Shown here: piece by piece, positions 61,596 through 64,000 of the stretch
How positions within the stretch are numbered: the stretch's first letter is position 1
How the letters are laid out: every line of letters starts with the position of its first letter
Origin: Bryobacterales bacterium
GTDB taxonomy: Bacteria; Acidobacteriota; Terriglobia; Bryobacterales; UBA6623
NCBI GenBank assembly: GCA_026713545.1
Contig: JAPOOG010000099.1
Span: 1-64,000, forward strand
Direction of reading: 5' to 3'
DNA length: 64,000 nt
The notes under the pieces: model-generated
What the model saw: the letters and a program-made list of their open reading frames with translations, nothing else
Told to the model about the DNA's origin: nothing
The model's database searches: none
Program-made: the position numbers and the translations under genes

Positions 61596-64000
61596 ATGAC
61601 CTTACTATCGCGATTCCTTGTTGTGCTCTGTATGTCTGCGGGCAGCGTTTCGGCTGCCGAGCATGTCGGCCTCGTTCGATCGAACGAGCTGCCGGTCCCC
61701 GGCACGTCGGTCATTGCCACGCAGGGCGAGACAAAACGGGTGACTTCGACCGATCAGACCGGGCGGTACCGCTTTGCCCGCATGCAGCCGGGTGTCTGGA
61801 CGCTGGAAGTGAGCATGTTCGGCTTCGAGTCGGTCAGGCGGGAGATTGAAGTCACCGACGGCGCGAGTCCCACGGTATGGGAGTTGGCGCTGACGGCTCG
61901 GGTACAGCAAGAAGCCCCTGGGGGCGGAGAACGGCTCTCGCGGGCGGAACGGCGCGAGCGCTTTCAGCGGTTGCTTGTGAACGAAACGCAGCAGAACAGC
62001 ATCATGAACGAATTGGCGGCGATGCCCGATCCGACGGTCTCGATGGCGGCGGAGCAGGACGCCAATGAATCGTTCCTCGTGACCGGCAGCTTGAGCCGTG
62101 GTTTGCAGGCGCCGGGGGGCAACGGTCAGTTCGACATGCGGGGACTGGGTTTTGGCGGCCCCTCGCAACAAGGGAATCCTTTTGCCGATCGCAGCAGCGG
62201 CAACGACACAGATGGCGGACCGGGATTTGGTCGTGGCGGTCGCGGGCCCGGCGGTGCGCGCGGCCGCCGCGGCGGCCGTGGCGGGCTCGGCGGCCGACGA
62301 GCGGGAGGCCGCGGATCGGGTGGCCCCGGAGGCCGCGGACCCGGTGGTTCTGGCGGCCCGGCCAGAGGTGAGATGACGCCCGAGCGGCTGGCGCGCATGC
62401 GTGAATGGATGCGGCGTCGCGGGACGATGCAGTTCGGCAACCGGATTGGGGCCGGAAGAAACTCGATGCGCGCCTCGCTCAACTTCTCGTTCCGCAATTC
62501 GGCGTTGGATGCCCGGCCTTATTCACTTACTGGCCAGACGGTGGACAAACCTTCCTACGCGCAGAATCAGTTCGGGGCGATGCTCGGTGGGCCACTGAAG
62601 ATCCCCAGGATCGTGGACGACGAAAAGACGTTCTTCTTCTTCCGCTACAACGGAGCACGCAGCCGGAACCCCTTTAACCGCACATCGACGTTGCCCTCGG
62701 CATTGGAGCGGTTGGGCGACTTTTCACAATCCGTGGCTTCGGGGCCGGTGACGGTGTTCGATGCGGGTGAGGCCTTTCCCAACAATGTGATTCCGGCGTC
62801 GCGGTTGGATTCGGCTGCACTGGGTTTGACTCCGTTGATCCCGCTTCCGAATCAGCCGGGCCAAGTGCAGAACTACCAGTTCGTTACCTCCGTACCACAA
62901 GACACCGACAACTTCAGCGTGCGGATGGGACGGAGCCTTTCCGAAGCGGACCGGCTGTCTGTCTCCTACAACCTGCGGATGCGGGATTCCGAGACGGCGC
63001 AATTGTTCGGGTTCCGTGACACGGCAGGCAGCCGCGCGCAGAGCGCGAGCGTCGGTTGGACGCGCAATGTGAAGACGAATGTGATCAACAACGTGCGGCT
63101 GCGCTTTTCACGGAATCGTATCGAGACGCTTCCATTCTTCGCGTTCGGTGCGGATGTGGCCGGAGACCTTGGGATTGGGGGCACGTCCGATGCGCCGATC
63201 AACTTTGGCCCGCCAAACCTGACATTCACGAACTTCGGCAATCTCACCGATGGCAGCCCGATGCTGCGCCGCGATCAAACGTTGGAAATGAGCGAGGGCG
63301 TCACTTGGGTGCACGGTAATCACAACTTGTCGATAGGCGGCAACTACCGCTGGGTCCAGCTCAACACGATCAGTGAGCAAAACGCTCGAGGCAGCCTGAG
63401 TTTCAGCGGTTTGAGGACCAGCGCGTTCGACAGCCGGGGCTTGCCGCTGGCGAACACCGGGTTCGACTTCGCGGACTTCGTCCTGGGCCTGCCGCAGTCA
63501 AGCTCGATTCGGTTCGGCAACCCCGATACGTATTTCCGTGCTCCGGCATTCAGCTTGTACGCCCAGGACGATTGGCGAGTGAGCGCGAACTTCACCGTGA
63601 ACTTCGGACTGCGGTATGAGTTCCTCCGGCCGTTCCAGGAAAAGTTCAATCGGATCGTGAACCTCGACGTCGCGCCGGGGTTCACCGGCGTCGCGCCGGT
63701 GTTGCCGGGCATGGACGGCGCTTTCAGCGGGCCGTTCCCGGCGGCATTGATCGAGTCGGACCGCAACAACCTCGCGCCTCGATTCGGCATTGCCTGGAAG
63801 CCTTTTCCCAAACGCTCGACGCTGGTGCGGGCCGGCTACGGCTGGTACTACAACGGCTCGGTGTACAACAACGCCGCGAGCCGCTTGGGGCAACAGCCGC
63901 CGTTTGCGACGACGGGTACATTGACGACGACGCTGGACCGGATTCTGACGATCCGGAACGGCTTTGCGACACGGCCCGATCAGGACATTACGAACACCTT
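61596..64000 (+). CDS. TonB-dependent receptor, Oar-like, incomplete at window edge
   Basis: At least 801 codons are open to the end of the window. A signal peptide (MTLLSRFLVVLCMSAGSVSA) is followed by a carboxypeptidase-regulatory-like beta-sandwich (about 22-100: TSVIATQGETKRVTSTDQTGRYRFARMQPGVWTLEV). A plug region carries a Gly/Arg-rich insert (about 207-260, for example GGRGPGGARGRRGGRGGLGG), then come beta-barrel strands typical of Oar-type receptors (KTFFFFRYNGARSRNPFNR, FALYAQDDWRVSANFTVNFGLRYE). It should take up large ligands such as oligosaccharides or peptides across the outer membrane with TonB energy. GGAAAAG lies five bases before the ATG. Upstream DNA resembles that of the DUF1501 operon. 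Confidence 0.92.
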   Translation, partial: MTLLSRFLVVLCMSAGSVSAAEHVGLVRSNELPVPGTSVIATQGETKRVTSTDQTGRYRFARMQPGVWTLEVSMFGFESVRREIEVTDGASPTVWELALTARVQQEAPGGGERLSRAERRERFQRLLVNETQQNSIMNELAAMPDPTVSMAAEQDANESFLVTGSLSRGLQAPGGNGQFDMRGLGFGGPSQQGNPFADRSSGNDTDGGPGFGRGGRGPGGARGRRGGRGGLGGRRAGGRGSGGPGGRGPGGSGGPARGEMTPERLARMREWMRRRGTMQFGNRIGAGRNSMRASLNFSFRNSALDARPYSLTGQTVDKPSYAQNQFGAMLGGPLKIPRIVDDEKTFFFFRYNGARSRNPFNRTSTLPSALERLGDFSQSVASGPVTVFDAGEAFPNNVIPASRLDSAALGLTPLIPLPNQPGQVQNYQFVTSVPQDTDNFSVRMGRSLSEADRLSVSYNLRMRDSETAQLFGFRDTAGSRAQSASVGWTRNVKTNVINNVRLRFSRNRIETLPFFAFGADVAGDLGIGGTSDAPINFGPPNLTFTNFGNLTDGSPMLRRDQTLEMSEGVTWVHGNHNLSIGGNYRWVQLNTISEQNARGSLSFSGLRTSAFDSRGLPLANTGFDFADFVLGLPQSSSIRFGNPDTYFRAPAFSLYAQDDWRVSANFTVNFGLRYEFLRPFQEKFNRIVNLDVAPGFTGVAPVLPGMDGAFSGPFPAALIESDRNNLAPRFGIAWKPFPKRSTLVRAGYGWYYNGSVYNNAASRLGQQPPFATTGTLTTTLDRILTIRNGFATRPDQDITNT

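Overview
The window looks like a chromosomal segment of a GC-rich, diderm, free-living heterotroph, most likely an Acidobacteriota of the Bryobacterales/Solibacter type. The inference rests on a DUF1501 / DUF1549-DUF1553 / cytochrome-WD40 / pre-peptidase operon, an Oar-like TonB receptor with an N-terminal carboxypeptidase-like plug, PQQ-propeller, M1 and M49 peptidase genes, and small orphan metabolic operons on both strands. No rRNA, tRNA, transposase, integrase, CRISPR array or prophage was seen.

Layout: 0.5-9.4 kb holds a PQQ-like propeller protein, an M1 aminopeptidase lipoprotein, RecQ, an M49-like peptidase, a small hypothetical and a DinB protein. 10.2-18.0 kb is a four-gene exported operon typical of Acidobacteria and Planctomycetes. 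18.2-21.2 kb has DAHP synthase behind an aromatic amino-acid attenuator, a YbgF/CpoB-like coiled-coil/TPR protein and pterin dehydratase. 23.0-27.9 kb carries a class III aminotransferase, a D-tartrate-dehydratase-like enolase-superfamily enzyme, a sugar isomerase and a five-bladed-propeller lectin/hydrolase-like protein. 27.9-29.5 kb has a short DprA-like gene, a ParDE-like toxin-antitoxin pair and a wrecked helicase gene. 29.8-35.4 kb: glycerol dehydrogenase, a holin-like membrane protein, an alpha/beta hydrolase, an MDR dehydrogenase, infC and an HU gene. 35.7-47.1 kb, all on the minus strand: a UMF1-type MFS transporter, an ACP-acyl-AMP-ligase-PlsC fusion, exported glutathione peroxidase, an M50 protease, exported hydroxyacid dehydrogenase, M19 dipeptidase, PhzF and an exported DapA-like protein. 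47.2-55.4 kb: an ACT protein, a coiled-coil protein, a ThyX-like tandem protein, a MoxR operon, a mutarotase-like lipoprotein and a TPR-TonB protein. 55.9-61.5 kb is decayed and repeat-rich, with a frame-disrupted NHL-repeat gene, a formylglycine-enzyme relic and repeat mosaics. From 61.6 kb to the edge runs a TonB-dependent receptor.

Three things stand out. First, a complete transcription attenuator precedes the DAHP synthase gene: sigma70-like promoter, a 15-residue leader peptide with consecutive Tyr-Phe-Trp codons, mutually exclusive hairpins and an intrinsic terminator. Second, there is a dispersed family of 176-187 bp elements with 17-bp terminal inverted repeats, plus solo ends. Its ends sit exactly against the stop codons of three genes and supply the start codon of a fourth. 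Third, the upstream regions of the DUF1501 operon and of the TonB receptor gene are homologous mosaics of the same repeats, including a 68-nt block at about 87 percent identity. Homology calls were made by eye from motifs and remembered family members; no database search was run.
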